From Pirellulaceae bacterium (GTDB taxonomy: Bacteria; Planctomycetota; Planctomycetia; Pirellulales; Pirellulaceae), in contig JAHDXO010000031.1 in assembly GCA_023382975.1 (NCBI GenBank), positions 1-64,000 on the forward strand: 64,000 bases of DNA. The letters are read 5' to 3'. A program made the translations under genes and the position numbers. The notes under the pieces were generated by a model, which ran no database searches, had not been told where the DNA came from, and saw only the letters and a program-made list of their open reading frames with translations. Positions 17,290 through 25,967 of the stretch are shown piece after piece (positions within the stretch are counted from its first letter, which is position 1; each line of letters starts with the position of its first letter).

Positions 17290-18570
17290 GTGGACGTGTG
17301 GCTCGAGATCCTGCCTTGGCTGGTGGCCATGCTGGTGTTGGTCGCCGCGTCGGCTTTCTTTTCGGGCGGCGAAGCGTGTCTGTTCTCGCTGCGGCAACCG
17401 GAACGTCTCAAAATGGCGGCCGGCACGCGCGCCCAGCGGCTGGCCGCCACCCTGCTGGACGACGCCGACCGCTTGCTGTCGGCGGTGCTGTTCTGGAACC
17501 TGATGATCAACATGACGTATTTCGCTGTGGCTTCGATCATCAGCTTTCGCCTGGAAAAGGGAAGTGTTGCGGGAAGCGCGTGGCCCTTTGTGTTTGCGGC
17601 AGCGTCGTTGCTGGCGCTGATTCTGTTCGGCGAGATGTTGCCCAAGACGCTGGCGGTGTTGGCGGCGCGATCGGCGGCTGGCTTTTTCGCTCCGCCGCTG
17701 ACCGTCGCCGTGCGGCTGGCGAGTCCGATTCTGCCCGGCCTGCAACTGATGACCCTGTTTTCGCGGCGTTTGTTGTGGCCGCGATTCAAGCCGGAACCGT
17801 ACTTGGAAATCTCCGACCTGGCCCGCGCGATCGACACCTCGACCACCGACGCGCAACTGGCCGAGCAGGAACAGATGGTGTTGAACAACATCGTCGCGAT
17901 GTCCGACATCCGCGTCGACGAATGGATGCGGCCCCGGACCCAGTTCCTGTCCTTTCGGCCGCCCGTTGCCTGGCTGGATCTCGAGGGCCGCCTCACGCCC
18001 AGCGGCTACCTGCTGGTGACCGACCGTGAAGGCTCGGAGGTCTGCGGCGCGGTCGATCTGCTGGAATTGTACGAAATGCCGACGGGAAACCTGGACCGTA
18101 GTGCGACGCCGATTGTGTATCTGCCCTGGTGCGCGACCATCGCGGACGCCTTTCAGAAGCTCTACCAGTTGGATCGCGACGTGGCCGCCGTGGTCAACGA
18201 ATTCGGAGACACGATCGGAATCCTCACCTACGAGGACATTCTGGACGCGGTGTTCACCGACCGGAGCAGCCGGAGCCAGCGTTTGATGAACCGGCAACCG
18301 ATCGAACCGTGCGGCGACGGCGTCTGGCACGTCACGGGTGTCACCGGATTGCGCCAGTTGGCGCGGGAACTGAACATCACGTTGCCGCCGAGCCGCAGCG
18401 CCACGGTGGCCGGCGTCCTTCACGAGGCCTTGCAGCGATTGCCGGTCGAGGGGGACGAGGCGTGCTGGGGGCCGTTGGCGTTGCGAGTGCTCGAGTCCGC
18501 CGACCATGCGAGGATGCTGGTGGAACTCACGCTCCGGCCGGTCGCAGCCGGCGAGGAGGAGCCATCGTGA
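17290..18570 (+). CDS. CNNM/CorC-type membrane protein with CBS domains (first of two)
   Basis: 426 residues from a GTG at 17290 with GAGGAA upstream. Three or four membrane helices (residues 5-25, 60-85, 95-115, 125-145) form the CNNM domain with the signatures FFSGGEACLFSL and FGEMLPKTLAV. A CBS pair follows (MRPRTQFLSFRP and YEDILDAVF), with a CorC/HlyC-like C-terminal domain (GDGVWHVTGVTGLRQL). Family members are linked to magnesium or divalent-metal efflux. It is coupled to the next gene by a GTGA overlap, suggesting the two make a hetero-oligomer. Confidence 0.88.
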   Translation: MDVWLEILPWLVAMLVLVAASAFFSGGEACLFSLRQPERLKMAAGTRAQRLAATLLDDADRLLSAVLFWNLMINMTYFAVASIISFRLEKGSVAGSAWPFVFAAASLLALILFGEMLPKTLAVLAARSAAGFFAPPLTVAVRLASPILPGLQLMTLFSRRLLWPRFKPEPYLEISDLARAIDTSTTDAQLAEQEQMVLNNIVAMSDIRVDEWMRPRTQFLSFRPPVAWLDLEGRLTPSGYLLVTDREGSEVCGAVDLLELYEMPTGNLDRSATPIVYLPWCATIADAFQKLYQLDRDVAAVVNEFGDTIGILTYEDILDAVFTDRSSRSQRLMNRQPIEPCGDGVWHVTGVTGLRQLARELNITLPPSRSATVAGVLHEALQRLPVEGDEACWGPLALRVLESADHARMLVELTLRPVAAGEEEPS

Positions 18571-19619
18571 TTGTGGCCGCGGCGTTGATGTTGGTGGGGC
18601 TGGCTTTGAGTGCCTTTTTCAGCGGCAACGAAACGGGTTTCTATCGGGTCACGCGAGTCCGTTTGGTCATCGATGCGGTCGACGGCGATCGGATTTCACG
18701 AGGTCTGCTGACGCTGACGAATTTCCCCGCGCTGTTTGTCGCCACTTCGATGATCGGCAACAACTTGGCCAACTACACGGTGTCGCTGGGCGTCGTTCTG
18801 TTGACCAAAGAGCTGACCTCCAGCCATGCCGACGCCACGGAATTGGTAGCCACGATCCTGTTTTCGCCGTTGGTGTTCGTGTACGGCGAGTTGCTGCCGA
18901 AGTATCTGTTCTACAACGCGCCGAACCTGTTGCTGCGCCGTTGCGCTCCGGCGTTCCTGGCGTTTGCCTGTCTGTTCGCGCCACTCTCCGCCGTCTTGTG
19001 GCTGTTCGGTTTCCTGCTGCAGTTGATGGTGGGCGAGACGCCGTTGCGAGTCCGGCCCGCACTGGCGCGCAAGGAACTCAAGGAGGTTCTGCTGGAAGGT
19101 CACGAGGCGGGGCTGTTGACGCCTTCGCAACGGCAGATGGCGGAGAACGTGTTCGAAATCGGCGATCGGTCCGTCGCCGTCTTCTGCCGCGCCGAGTCTC
19201 AGATCGTATCGGTCCAGGACGGAACCAGCCGGGACGAAATTCTGCGATTGGCCAAGCGGCATCGCAAGGCGGTGATCGCCGTCAAGGATCCACGGACGAA
19301 ATCGTGGTTGGGCTATCTGCGCGTGGTCGATCTGTTGCTGAGCGATCACCCGTACGGCGAACACCTTCGACCCTTGCTCGCGTTCCCGCGCAGCCAGTCA
19401 CTGATCCAATCGCTGATCCGGATGCAGAGCGAGAAAGCCGAAGTGGCGCAGGTGGTCGACGACTCGGGACGGCCGCTCGGGCTGCTGTACGCCAGCGATG
19501 TCATCGACCGCATGGTGCGGAACCGCTCGGAGCGTCTTGCACTGCCTCCGCTCCGACGGCCGGCGCGACCGGCGCCAAGTCCGCCGCGAACACCGGCCTC
19601 CGATATCCCAGAGCCTTGA
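18567..19619 (+). CDS. CNNM-type membrane protein with CBS region (second of two)
   Basis: 350 residues from a GTG at 18567 that overlaps the previous stop by four bases; GAGGAGGAG lies just upstream. The CNNM signatures FFSGNETGFYRV and YGELLPKYLFY are both present, followed by a shorter CBS region (VQDGTSRDEI, SWLGYLRVVDLLL, VVDDSGRPLGLLYASDVID). It lacks the C-terminal CorC/HlyC domain of its partner. The last 119 bases overlap the convergent hypothetical gene at 19501-19932. The tandem suggests an obligate heteromeric transporter; the transported ion is not evident. Confidence 0.85.
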   Translation: MIVAAALMLVGLALSAFFSGNETGFYRVTRVRLVIDAVDGDRISRGLLTLTNFPALFVATSMIGNNLANYTVSLGVVLLTKELTSSHADATELVATILFSPLVFVYGELLPKYLFYNAPNLLLRRCAPAFLAFACLFAPLSAVLWLFGFLLQLMVGETPLRVRPALARKELKEVLLEGHEAGLLTPSQRQMAENVFEIGDRSVAVFCRAESQIVSVQDGTSRDEILRLAKRHRKAVIAVKDPRTKSWLGYLRVVDLLLSDHPYGEHLRPLLAFPRSQSLIQSLIRMQSEKAEVAQVVDDSGRPLGLLYASDVIDRMVRNRSERLALPPLRRPARPAPSPPRTPASDIPEP

Positions 19620-19932
19620 TGACCGCCAGCATCTCCTCGTAGTTGATGTATCGGCGGCGATGCCGGAACTTGTACTGGTCGATTGCCGATGCCAGATCCC
19701 GCGCCTCGGGGGACAATTCCGCATGACTGTTCGCAAACTGGCGCCGTTCGGCGTAGTCCAGTTCGGAGGCAGCGGGACTACCGCGCCGATCGACGAACTC
19801 GTGCGCGCCGTAGCCTCGCGAAGACGGAATCGGCGCCGCGCCGCCGCGCGAAAGACGCTCGCCGCCTTGTCGGTTGCAAGCTGCCTCTCCCATTGCGTTG
19901 ACCGCGTCGGCGAGCGGAATATCCATCAACAT
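19501..19932 (-). CDS. Conserved planctomycete hypothetical protein
   Basis: 143 residues. The central segment ARDLASAIDQYKFRHRRRYI followed by NYEEMLAVIKALGYR has the composition and periodicity of a real folded domain and recalls small planctomycete proteins of unknown function. The N-terminus is low in structure and the C-terminus is Ala/Pro-rich. The 3' end overlaps the CNNM gene convergently by 119 bases, so the last 35-40 codons may be the less constrained side. No catalytic motif is present. A cytoplasmic protein is likely because no export signal is visible. Confidence 0.6.
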   Translation of the reverse strand: MLMDIPLADAVNAMGEAACNRQGGERLSRGGAAPIPSSRGYGAHEFVDRRGSPAASELDYAERRQFANSHAELSPEARDLASAIDQYKFRHRRRYINYEEMLAVIKALGYRRPVFAADLAPVAPAVGAEAVQDAPSGSAPCGR

Positions 19933-20033
19933 CGGCGCATCCCTCGGAACCCATGCTGGCCCTACTTCTTCCCAGCTTCGTCAAGCAAGGCTAGGTTGCG
20001 GTTGCACGCATGTCAAACCGTGGGACGGAAGGT

Positions 20034-20969
20034 TCACTGCAGGTTGCGGAGAACTCCTGCCGGATCGCCAGCCACGGCGACATTTCGCGAATCGCGGTCC
20101 AGGTGGGCCACCAACTGTTGGCTCGGCCCGTGGGTCGGTTCCAAGGCCAACGCGGCTCGTGCCGCGATCCTCGCGTTCACGGAATCGCCCATCAGCAAGC
20201 GGGTTTCGGCCAGTTGGAAAAGAAGTTCCGCCGACGGAGGCGACTTCTTGATGGCCGCGGTGAACGAAGCAACGGCCGCGTCGTAACGTCCCAGTTCCTT
20301 CTGCGCCAGGCCTTCCAGGTAGCGGACCTGGCCCGGAACTTCGCCGACTGGGTATCCGTCCGCCAGATTGCGCAGCGTGGCCAGGGCGCGGCCGTGGCGA
20401 CCTTGCCTGCGATACCCCTCGGCAATCGCCAGTTGAACACGGGGATAATGCTCCGAATAGCTCAACGCGCGGTGAAAACTGGCCAGACTCTCTTCCTCGT
20501 TGCCCTGCCGCTGTAACACATCGCCGCGCAGCGCCCACGCGGCGGCCAGTTGACGATTCGCGGCGATCGCCCGTTCCGCCTGTTGCGAGGCTGACGCCAA
20601 ATCGCCGTTCTCCAGGTGCATATCCCCCAAACGCACGAGCAGCTCGGGATTGCCTCCCGACAACCGCACGGCCAATTGCATGTGCTGGATCGCTTCTTCG
20701 CGCGCGTTCAAGTTCCAGAGGGTTTCCGCGTACTGTGCCCGCATCCGCTCGTCCGTGGGGCACAACCGCACCGCCTCGCTGATCAGTTCTTCGGCATCCC
20801 CCCATCGGGACTGCTGAATTGCCTCCGTGCCTCGCAAGGAGAGCTGCCGCGCAGTGAGAACTCCATCATCCAACCGGCTTCGAGACAAGGACGCACATCC
20901 GGCCGCGGTCACGGTCAGTGAAATACACGGAACGATAAGAGCAAGGCGAAGCAGCAGCAAGCGTCGCAT
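20034..20969 (-). CDS. TPR-repeat lipoprotein
   Basis: 311 residues from the ATG at 20969, chosen because it gives a proper lipoprotein signal (MRRLLLLRLALIVPCISLTVTAAGC) with lipobox TAAGC. The rest is built of helical pairs with TPR consensus residues: WGDAEELISEAVRLCP, YAETLWNLNAREEAIQHMQLAV, AWALRGDVLQRQGNEEESLASF, and LAEGYRRQGRHGRAL-type units; about seven to eight repeats can be counted. TPR lipoproteins serve as scaffolds for envelope complexes. It is divergent from the small gene at 21161, with nothing in the immediate context to show a partner. Confidence 0.85.
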   Translation of the reverse strand: MRRLLLLRLALIVPCISLTVTAAGCASLSRSRLDDGVLTARQLSLRGTEAIQQSRWGDAEELISEAVRLCPTDERMRAQYAETLWNLNAREEAIQHMQLAVRLSGGNPELLVRLGDMHLENGDLASASQQAERAIAANRQLAAAWALRGDVLQRQGNEEESLASFHRALSYSEHYPRVQLAIAEGYRRQGRHGRALATLRNLADGYPVGEVPGQVRYLEGLAQKELGRYDAAVASFTAAIKKSPPSAELLFQLAETRLLMGDSVNARIAARAALALEPTHGPSQQLVAHLDRDSRNVAVAGDPAGVLRNLQ

Positions 20970-21160
20970 TCCCGCAGTTGGACCGAGATCGAAACCAAGT
21001 CCGACGAAAAGGGACGGCCACAGTACCAGAACCCGCTTGGCAGGGCAAGCAGAGATTGGAGCCACTGTGCCGATCCGCTACCATACTGATCGCAACTCAA
21101 ACCGGTTGGACATCAGGCAAAGACGGCAAACGACGCGCTTTCATACGAGAGAGAGGCCAA

Positions 21161-21592
21161 ATGCAAGGCGAATACAACAATTTCGGGGTTCATTTTCGCT
21201 ACCCGGAAGACTGGTCGATAGTTGACGAGGAGGTCAGCGAGTGGCCGCGTCGGGTGTCGGTTCAAAGCCCGCACAGTGGATTTTGGGAACTGCAGGCCTA
21301 TCCGTCGCGTTTTCTCCCCGACGATCTCACGCAGCGCACGCTGGAAGCGTTTTGTGAGGAATACGACGATGTCGAGTCCGAGGCGGTGTCCGAACTGATC
21401 ATGGACCATCCGGCGACCGGCTTCGATCTCGACTTCTTCTGCATGGATCTGCTGGTCAGTTGTCAGGTGAGAAGTTTCACACTGGCTGGCCAAACCCTGT
21501 TGCTGATCTGCCAAGCGGAAAGCCAGGAATTCGAGACTCGCCAGGAAGTTTTCGAGGCCATTACGCGCAGTCTGTTTCTGGACATCGATTGA
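21161..21592 (+). CDS. Small PsbP/DUF1795-like protein
   Basis: 143 residues from the ATG at 21161 (GAGAGAGG upstream). The opening NNFGVHFRYPEDWSIVDEEV is the typical first strand and YP.dW motif of DcrB/DUF1795 and PsbP-like folds, followed by SVQSPHSGFWELQAYPSRF and a C-terminal helix (TRQEVFEAITRSLFLD). No signal peptide is seen, so it probably acts in the cytoplasm, perhaps as a type VI effector-chaperone-like or unassigned stress protein. The fold assignment rests on motif resemblance alone. Confidence 0.65.
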   Translation: MQGEYNNFGVHFRYPEDWSIVDEEVSEWPRRVSVQSPHSGFWELQAYPSRFLPDDLTQRTLEAFCEEYDDVESEAVSELIMDHPATGFDLDFFCMDLLVSCQVRSFTLAGQTLLLICQAESQEFETRQEVFEAITRSLFLDID

Positions 21593-21661
21593 CGGCCGCC
21601 GATCCGTCGATTCCTCGGAATGCCGCCTGGAAACCGCTCGCGTTTCGAACGTCGCGCCCGT

Positions 21662-21895
21662 TCAGACCGAAGCGTGCTGTGCCGTGTGCTGTAGCGGGCC
21701 GATCAGTTCGTCGACTTTTTGCAGAATCTGCGTTTGCCGGTCGTCGCAAGGAACCCCGCTCTCGGGATCGCACGCCATGAAGATCGCGCGGCAGTGTCGG
21801 CACTGGATCGTCTTGCCGAGATACTCGACGCATATCCGCAATCGCCGCCCGCACGTGGGACATTGCTGAACGTAGAAAGCTGCATGAGTTGACAT
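21662..21895 (-). CDS. Small zinc-ribbon protein
   Basis: 77 residues from the ATG at 21895, which has a perfect AGGAGG seven to eight bases upstream. CPTCGRRLRICVEYLGKTIQ followed by CRHC forms a four-cysteine zinc ribbon (CxxC ... CxxC) like the MJ0042-type ribbons common in planctomycetes. A polar C-terminal helix (DDRQTQILQKVDELIGPL) follows. It may bind nucleic acid or protein; no partner gene adjoins it. Confidence 0.8.
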   Translation of the reverse strand: MSTHAAFYVQQCPTCGRRLRICVEYLGKTIQCRHCRAIFMACDPESGVPCDDRQTQILQKVDELIGPLQHTAQHASV

Positions 21896-22013
21896 GGCGA
21901 TACCTCCTGCTGCCGTGTTGGTGAAGAGAGTCGGAACGTGCTCCACGTGCCGGCTTCCAGTTTACCCCAGCAGCAAAGGATTGCAAGTTGTCCGCGCGGG
22001 CAACCTACAAATC

Positions 22014-22769
22014 TTAACGTGTTCGGGTGATCGATCGGATGATCACCTTCTCTTGAGGTGTCGACGGGAAACCCTCCTGATCGACCACAGGAAGTTCGGA
22101 GATGCGGGCGACCACGTCCATTCCTTCGACGACTTCGCCAAAAACACAGTATCCGAAGCTAGCAGCATCATCCCGGCTCTTGTGGTCCAGCGACGGATTG
22201 TCGGCCAAATTGATGAAAAACTGGCAGTTGGCACTGTCCATGTGTTCGGGATCGCGGCTCATCGCCACTGTCCCGCGGACGTTTTTCAATCCGTTGTCCG
22301 CCTCGCTGGCGATATAGGCACGAGGTTCGGCGGGCTGGTAATCCGTGCTGAATCCCCCAGCCGCGATGATAAAGCCGGATGCCGCATAATGAATGATCGT
22401 GTTGTCGTAGAAGCCTCGGTCGACGTAGTTTGTCAGGAAATTGTCCACTGTGATCGGCGCCTGCTCGGGGAACAGCCGCAAGCGGATTTTTCCCAGGCTG
22501 GTATCCAGAACGACTTCGGGCCGGGCGGCGGGGATGATCGCCGGGCGGGCCGGGGTTTCGTTGGAGGGACCATCGGCGCGGACTTGAACCACCTCAGCTA
22601 CATGGCTGCCGGTTCGCGACTCGCCGGCCGACTGGCCTTCCTGCAAGCCAGCGGCGGAGATGGACGCTGCGGGCGGTGCCGGTCCTCCGGAACCGCAACC
22701 TGCAAGGGCGAGGGAAAACGCTGTCAACGCCAGCGTGACGAACGAGGCGGAGAATCGAATCCGCTGCAT
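22014..22769 (-). CDS. Cyclophilin-fold lipoprotein lacking the catalytic arginine
   Basis: 251 residues from the ATG at 22769, which is preceded by GGAGG (an upstream ATG at 22784 is possible). A lipoprotein signal ends with LALAGC. After a Pro/Ala-rich linker the cyclophilin domain runs from about residue 85: VVLDTSLGKIRLRLFPEQAP, TVDNFLTNYVDRGFYDNTII, CQFFINLADNPSLDH and VFGEVVEGMDVVARI. The usual FHRVIPGFMIQGGD segment reads IHYAASGFIIAAGGFS, so the catalytic Arg and the Gln are replaced. It is probably an envelope-anchored binding protein and not a working prolyl isomerase. Confidence 0.85.
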   Translation of the reverse strand: MQRIRFSASFVTLALTAFSLALAGCGSGGPAPPAASISAAGLQEGQSAGESRTGSHVAEVVQVRADGPSNETPARPAIIPAARPEVVLDTSLGKIRLRLFPEQAPITVDNFLTNYVDRGFYDNTIIHYAASGFIIAAGGFSTDYQPAEPRAYIASEADNGLKNVRGTVAMSRDPEHMDSANCQFFINLADNPSLDHKSRDDAASFGYCVFGEVVEGMDVVARISELPVVDQEGFPSTPQEKVIIRSITRTR

Positions 22770-23087
22770 TGGGGTAGCCTCCATGCGTAGCCCCTGTTTC
22801 GAACGGCCGGGGCACTAACGAGTATGACTTACCGGCACGGGACATCCCGCTGCGAGGCTGCAAGGAAATTGGCACGGGCGCCCGCTAGCACCGCGGGGCT
22901 TCCTGAATCCCGACGTGTCTGCGAGGTGCTTGTGCCGATCTTCACACCCTCTCCGGCCCGGCATCGGCGATGCCGGGCCGTTATCTTCCGCGGTTTGCCA
23001 ATTTCGTGCAACATCGGTTTTCGGGACCCCGCAGTTTGACAGTTTGAGGAACTTGACAGTTTTGCGAAGCCGCTCCATTTCGCGGAC
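22770..23087 (-). other. Intergenic stretch with one strong hairpin
   Basis: No gene is recognised between the cyclophilin-like and LamG genes. A 27-base near-perfect palindrome is present at 22954-22980. Confidence 0.5.
22954..22980. terminator. Hairpin, possible terminator of the LamG-MATE operon
   Basis: CGGCCCGGCATCG is followed, after one base, by its exact reverse complement. The hairpin lies about 110 bases past the LamG stop. The plus side continues with TTATCTTCC; the minus side has no T run, so a terminator role is uncertain. Confidence 0.4.
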
Positions 23088-24404
23088 TCATCGCGTTTCG
23101 GCCCGAAAACTCAGGCTTTTCAGCTCCTCGCCGCTCAGCACCCGGTTGAAAACGGCGACGCCGTCCAGATGCAGTTGCGTTCCGTGGTCGATCGGCTCGT
23201 TGCCCAGTCCCAGCGCGCGGCCGAATGTGAAGGGCGCGCCTTCTCGTATGCGGTAGAGGATTTCCGAGCCGATTGGCTGCCATCGACCGTCTCTTCGCAC
23301 CTGCAACGACGCACGGATTTCGTCGCCGGGGCGCATTGCGAAGTTTCCGGGCAGATCGAGTGTCGTCTTCTCGTTCACCTCGCCGACAAACGGCCGGGCA
23401 AGCAGGCTCGCTCCCTCGCGAAGGACGTCGAAGCTCACTCGATATTCGCCCGAACCCGACGCCGCATCGCGGCAACTTCGCTCGTACGAGACTCGCCCCG
23501 GCGATGCGTCCACGCGCAGCCAGTGCTCGTACACGCCCGAGTCGGAGACGTTGTATCCGTTGAACTTCAGGATGAATGCCCGCGGCGAGAAGATCGGCCA
23601 AGGGAAATGGTACGGGTTGCTGGCCACGGGCTGCTCGTACCGAAAAACGTCCTGAGCCACGGGGTCGGTGACGCGGGTCGGCGTAGCCGTGCCGTCGCAG
23701 TAGACCGTCACCCGGTCGCGACTTGGCTCGAACGTCATGGCCATCGCCACCCACTGTCCGTTCTCGAAGCTCTGGCCATCGATGGCCCGGGCGCGTGCAT
23801 ACTGCGAGCCCGAGGCGGTCGATTGGGGATAGCTGGACGCGCCCGTGGTCGAGATATGGCCGATCACCCCCTTCGAGCCGAACAGGCCGCCGAACAGAGC
23901 GATCTGCCGACGCCCGCCGTACTTGTTCCAGCCGCCTTCGTCCCAAATCCCGGCCACCAAGTGCCGTTTGCCCGTGAACCTCACCCAAGCGATCAGCGTG
24001 AACGGTTGGCGGCCGTGGACGTCCAGCGGCGATTGATCGAAGTCGCTGCGAGCGACCTCAGCAAAAACATAACCTTGATTGAACCGCACCGCATGGCCGA
24101 ACGGCCCCGACGGATCGAAGACCAGTTTCGAGGACTTGTCCACGTACGGCCAGTCTTCGGGCGTGTAGGACTTCGGGTCACCGATGCGCCGCAGCGAGAC
24201 GGGAAAACCGCGGTCGACCACCCGGCCGTCGTGATACGAAGTCCAGCGTCCGTCCTGCATCAGCGCAAAATCCCAGAAGGCCACCAGCCCCGGCGTCTCG
24301 GCAACTTGCGCTACCCGCGCACGGTTGGCAGATTCAGCGCCTTGAGCGTCGGGCACGCAACCGACCGCTGCCAAGACTCCGGCGATCAGCAAAATCGTTT
24401 TCAC
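23088..24404 (-). CDS. Exported LamG/concanavalin-like protein
   Basis: 438 residues with a signal peptide (MKTILLIAGVLAAVGCVPDAQGAES, which also contains a possible lipobox). GLVAFWDFALMQDGRWTS opens a region typical of planctomycete LamG-like proteins. The jelly-roll carries FTLIAWVRF, NGQWVAMAMTFEPSRDRV, and HLDGVAVFNRVLSGEELKSL, the last being the usual closing strand and turn of LamG domains. The central insertion (residues 240-330) is not recognised. It probably binds carbohydrate outside the cell. Its ATG overlaps the MATE stop by four bases (ATGA), so the two are translationally coupled. Confidence 0.8.
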   Translation of the reverse strand: MKTILLIAGVLAAVGCVPDAQGAESANRARVAQVAETPGLVAFWDFALMQDGRWTSYHDGRVVDRGFPVSLRRIGDPKSYTPEDWPYVDKSSKLVFDPSGPFGHAVRFNQGYVFAEVARSDFDQSPLDVHGRQPFTLIAWVRFTGKRHLVAGIWDEGGWNKYGGRRQIALFGGLFGSKGVIGHISTTGASSYPQSTASGSQYARARAIDGQSFENGQWVAMAMTFEPSRDRVTVYCDGTATPTRVTDPVAQDVFRYEQPVASNPYHFPWPIFSPRAFILKFNGYNVSDSGVYEHWLRVDASPGRVSYERSCRDAASGSGEYRVSFDVLREGASLLARPFVGEVNEKTTLDLPGNFAMRPGDEIRASLQVRRDGRWQPIGSEILYRIREGAPFTFGRALGLGNEPIDHGTQLHLDGVAVFNRVLSGEELKSLSFRAETR

Positions 24405-25801
24405 GACGTAGCTCCTTGTGACTTCGAGACCACTTCATATTCCGCTTCGATCACCCGCATGGTCCGCCAGCGGCCCTGCAGGAACCGTCCCAGGTAGATC
24501 AGTCCCAACGAGCAGATCCAGCCGGTCACGGCGTACCACCAACCGATCAATCCCCAATACGATGCGAGCCAACAGGCGACGATCCCCAGCGCGGACATCA
24601 CGACCGTCGTCACCAGGACGAACCATGTATCGCCGGCGCCCTTGATCGCTCCCACGAACACCATCTGCATGGCATCAAACAGACAGTAGGCGGCCACGAA
24701 CCGCAACAGGATGACGGTCAAGTCGCGGATCGGGCCGAATTCGTCCGCCGGAATGCCCGCCGCGTGTCCAATCAGGAATAGATCCGGCGTCAGCACGTAC
24801 AGCACCCCGAAGGCCGCCGTGTAGATGAGCGCAAACAGGAATGCCGTCCACGTCGCCCGCACCGCCAAGTCGTCGCGGCCTCGCGTCAACTGCTGGCCGA
24901 CCAGCGTGCTGGTGGCGATCCCAATGCCCATCATGGGCACGAAGGCCACCGAGTTGACGTTGAACGCCAGTGTGCTGGCCGTCATGGCCTGCTTCCCAAA
25001 CCGGCCCATGAGCAGCACGATCAGCGAAAAGGCAGCGCCCTCGACCAAGAACTGCAACCCGCTGGGCCCACCGAACACGATCAACCGCCTGAACAGTGCG
25101 CGGTCGAAGCGGCGAGTCGCGGACAAATGGTACGTCAACCGAACCGGTTCGCGATGCATCAGCCAGGCGAACACGAAGACCTTGAACCATGTGCTGACGA
25201 TCGTCGCATAGGCGGCTCCCTCGATCCCCATGGCCGGAAATCCCGCCTTGCCAAAGATCCACAGGTAGTTCAGGCCCATGTTCAGCAGCATCGCGGCCAC
25301 ATCGACCAGCATCACCACGCGGGCCACGCCTCGGCCCGTGAAGAATGCCGCCTGCGCGGCGCCGAGCACGGCGCCGCCGGCCGCAAAGGTCAAGAGTTGA
25401 AAATAGATCACCTCGTAGGACTGGACCAGCGGCTCGTGGTCCGCCCAGGCAAAGATCATCGGCGCCAGCGGAATCGCGCACAGAAACAGCGGCGTCCCGT
25501 ACCAGCCGACTCGCAGGCCCTGCCAAGTTGCCGCTCCCACGCGGTCGGGACGCTCCGCTCCGTAGTATTGAGCGACGAACGTGTTCACATAGCCGGCCAC
25601 GCCCAGCGGAAAACAGATCATCGTCCAATGCAACAAACCGGCCGGCATGGTCGCCGCCATCATGTCGGCCGAATGCCACATCAGGAACATGCGGTCGACG
25701 AACATCATCACCGACCAGGAACCAGTCGAGATGACCAGCGGCAAGGTCAGCGACAGCACCTCCCGCCCGCCGCAAGGCCGATTCCACCAATTCTGCTTCA
25801 T
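24401..25801 (-). CDS. MATE family efflux transporter
   Basis: 466 residues from the ATG at 25801 (AGGAC upstream); an ATG at 25849 would add 16 residues. Twelve hydrophobic segments in two similar halves are visible. Conserved MATE positions are LPLVISTGSWSVMMFVDRMF in helix 1, GVAGYVNTFVAQYYGAE in helix 2, and the second-half counterpart MMGIGIATSTLVGQQLTRGR. MATE proteins export drugs or metabolites using a proton or sodium gradient. The downstream LamG gene overlaps by four bases, an unusual pairing for a transporter. Confidence 0.92.
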   Translation of the reverse strand: MKQNWWNRPCGGREVLSLTLPLVISTGSWSVMMFVDRMFLMWHSADMMAATMPAGLLHWTMICFPLGVAGYVNTFVAQYYGAERPDRVGAATWQGLRVGWYGTPLFLCAIPLAPMIFAWADHEPLVQSYEVIYFQLLTFAAGGAVLGAAQAAFFTGRGVARVVMLVDVAAMLLNMGLNYLWIFGKAGFPAMGIEGAAYATIVSTWFKVFVFAWLMHREPVRLTYHLSATRRFDRALFRRLIVFGGPSGLQFLVEGAAFSLIVLLMGRFGKQAMTASTLAFNVNSVAFVPMMGIGIATSTLVGQQLTRGRDDLAVRATWTAFLFALIYTAAFGVLYVLTPDLFLIGHAAGIPADEFGPIRDLTVILLRFVAAYCLFDAMQMVFVGAIKGAGDTWFVLVTTVVMSALGIVACWLASYWGLIGWWYAVTGWICSLGLIYLGRFLQGRWRTMRVIEAEYEVVSKSQGATS

Positions 25802-25900
25802 GACCGTCCTGTTTGTTGCCGACCGCCGTGGATCGACCGACTCAACCATTCCCGCCGTATTCTGCCAACGGGATGGCCGTCCGAACAGGCCCTGTCAACG

Positions 25901-25937
25901 AAAAAAGGGGCCAGCAAGCGGTGGCTTGCCGGTCCCC
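25901..25937 (-). terminator. Rho-independent terminator of the porin gene
   Basis: On the minus strand GGGGACCGGCAAGC and GCTTGCTGGCCCC form a stem of about 13 pairs, directly followed by TTTTTT. It lies some 30 bases behind the porin stop codon. Confidence 0.85.
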
Positions 25938-25967
25938 GAGGAGAACTTCCGGATTTCGGCGCGGCGT

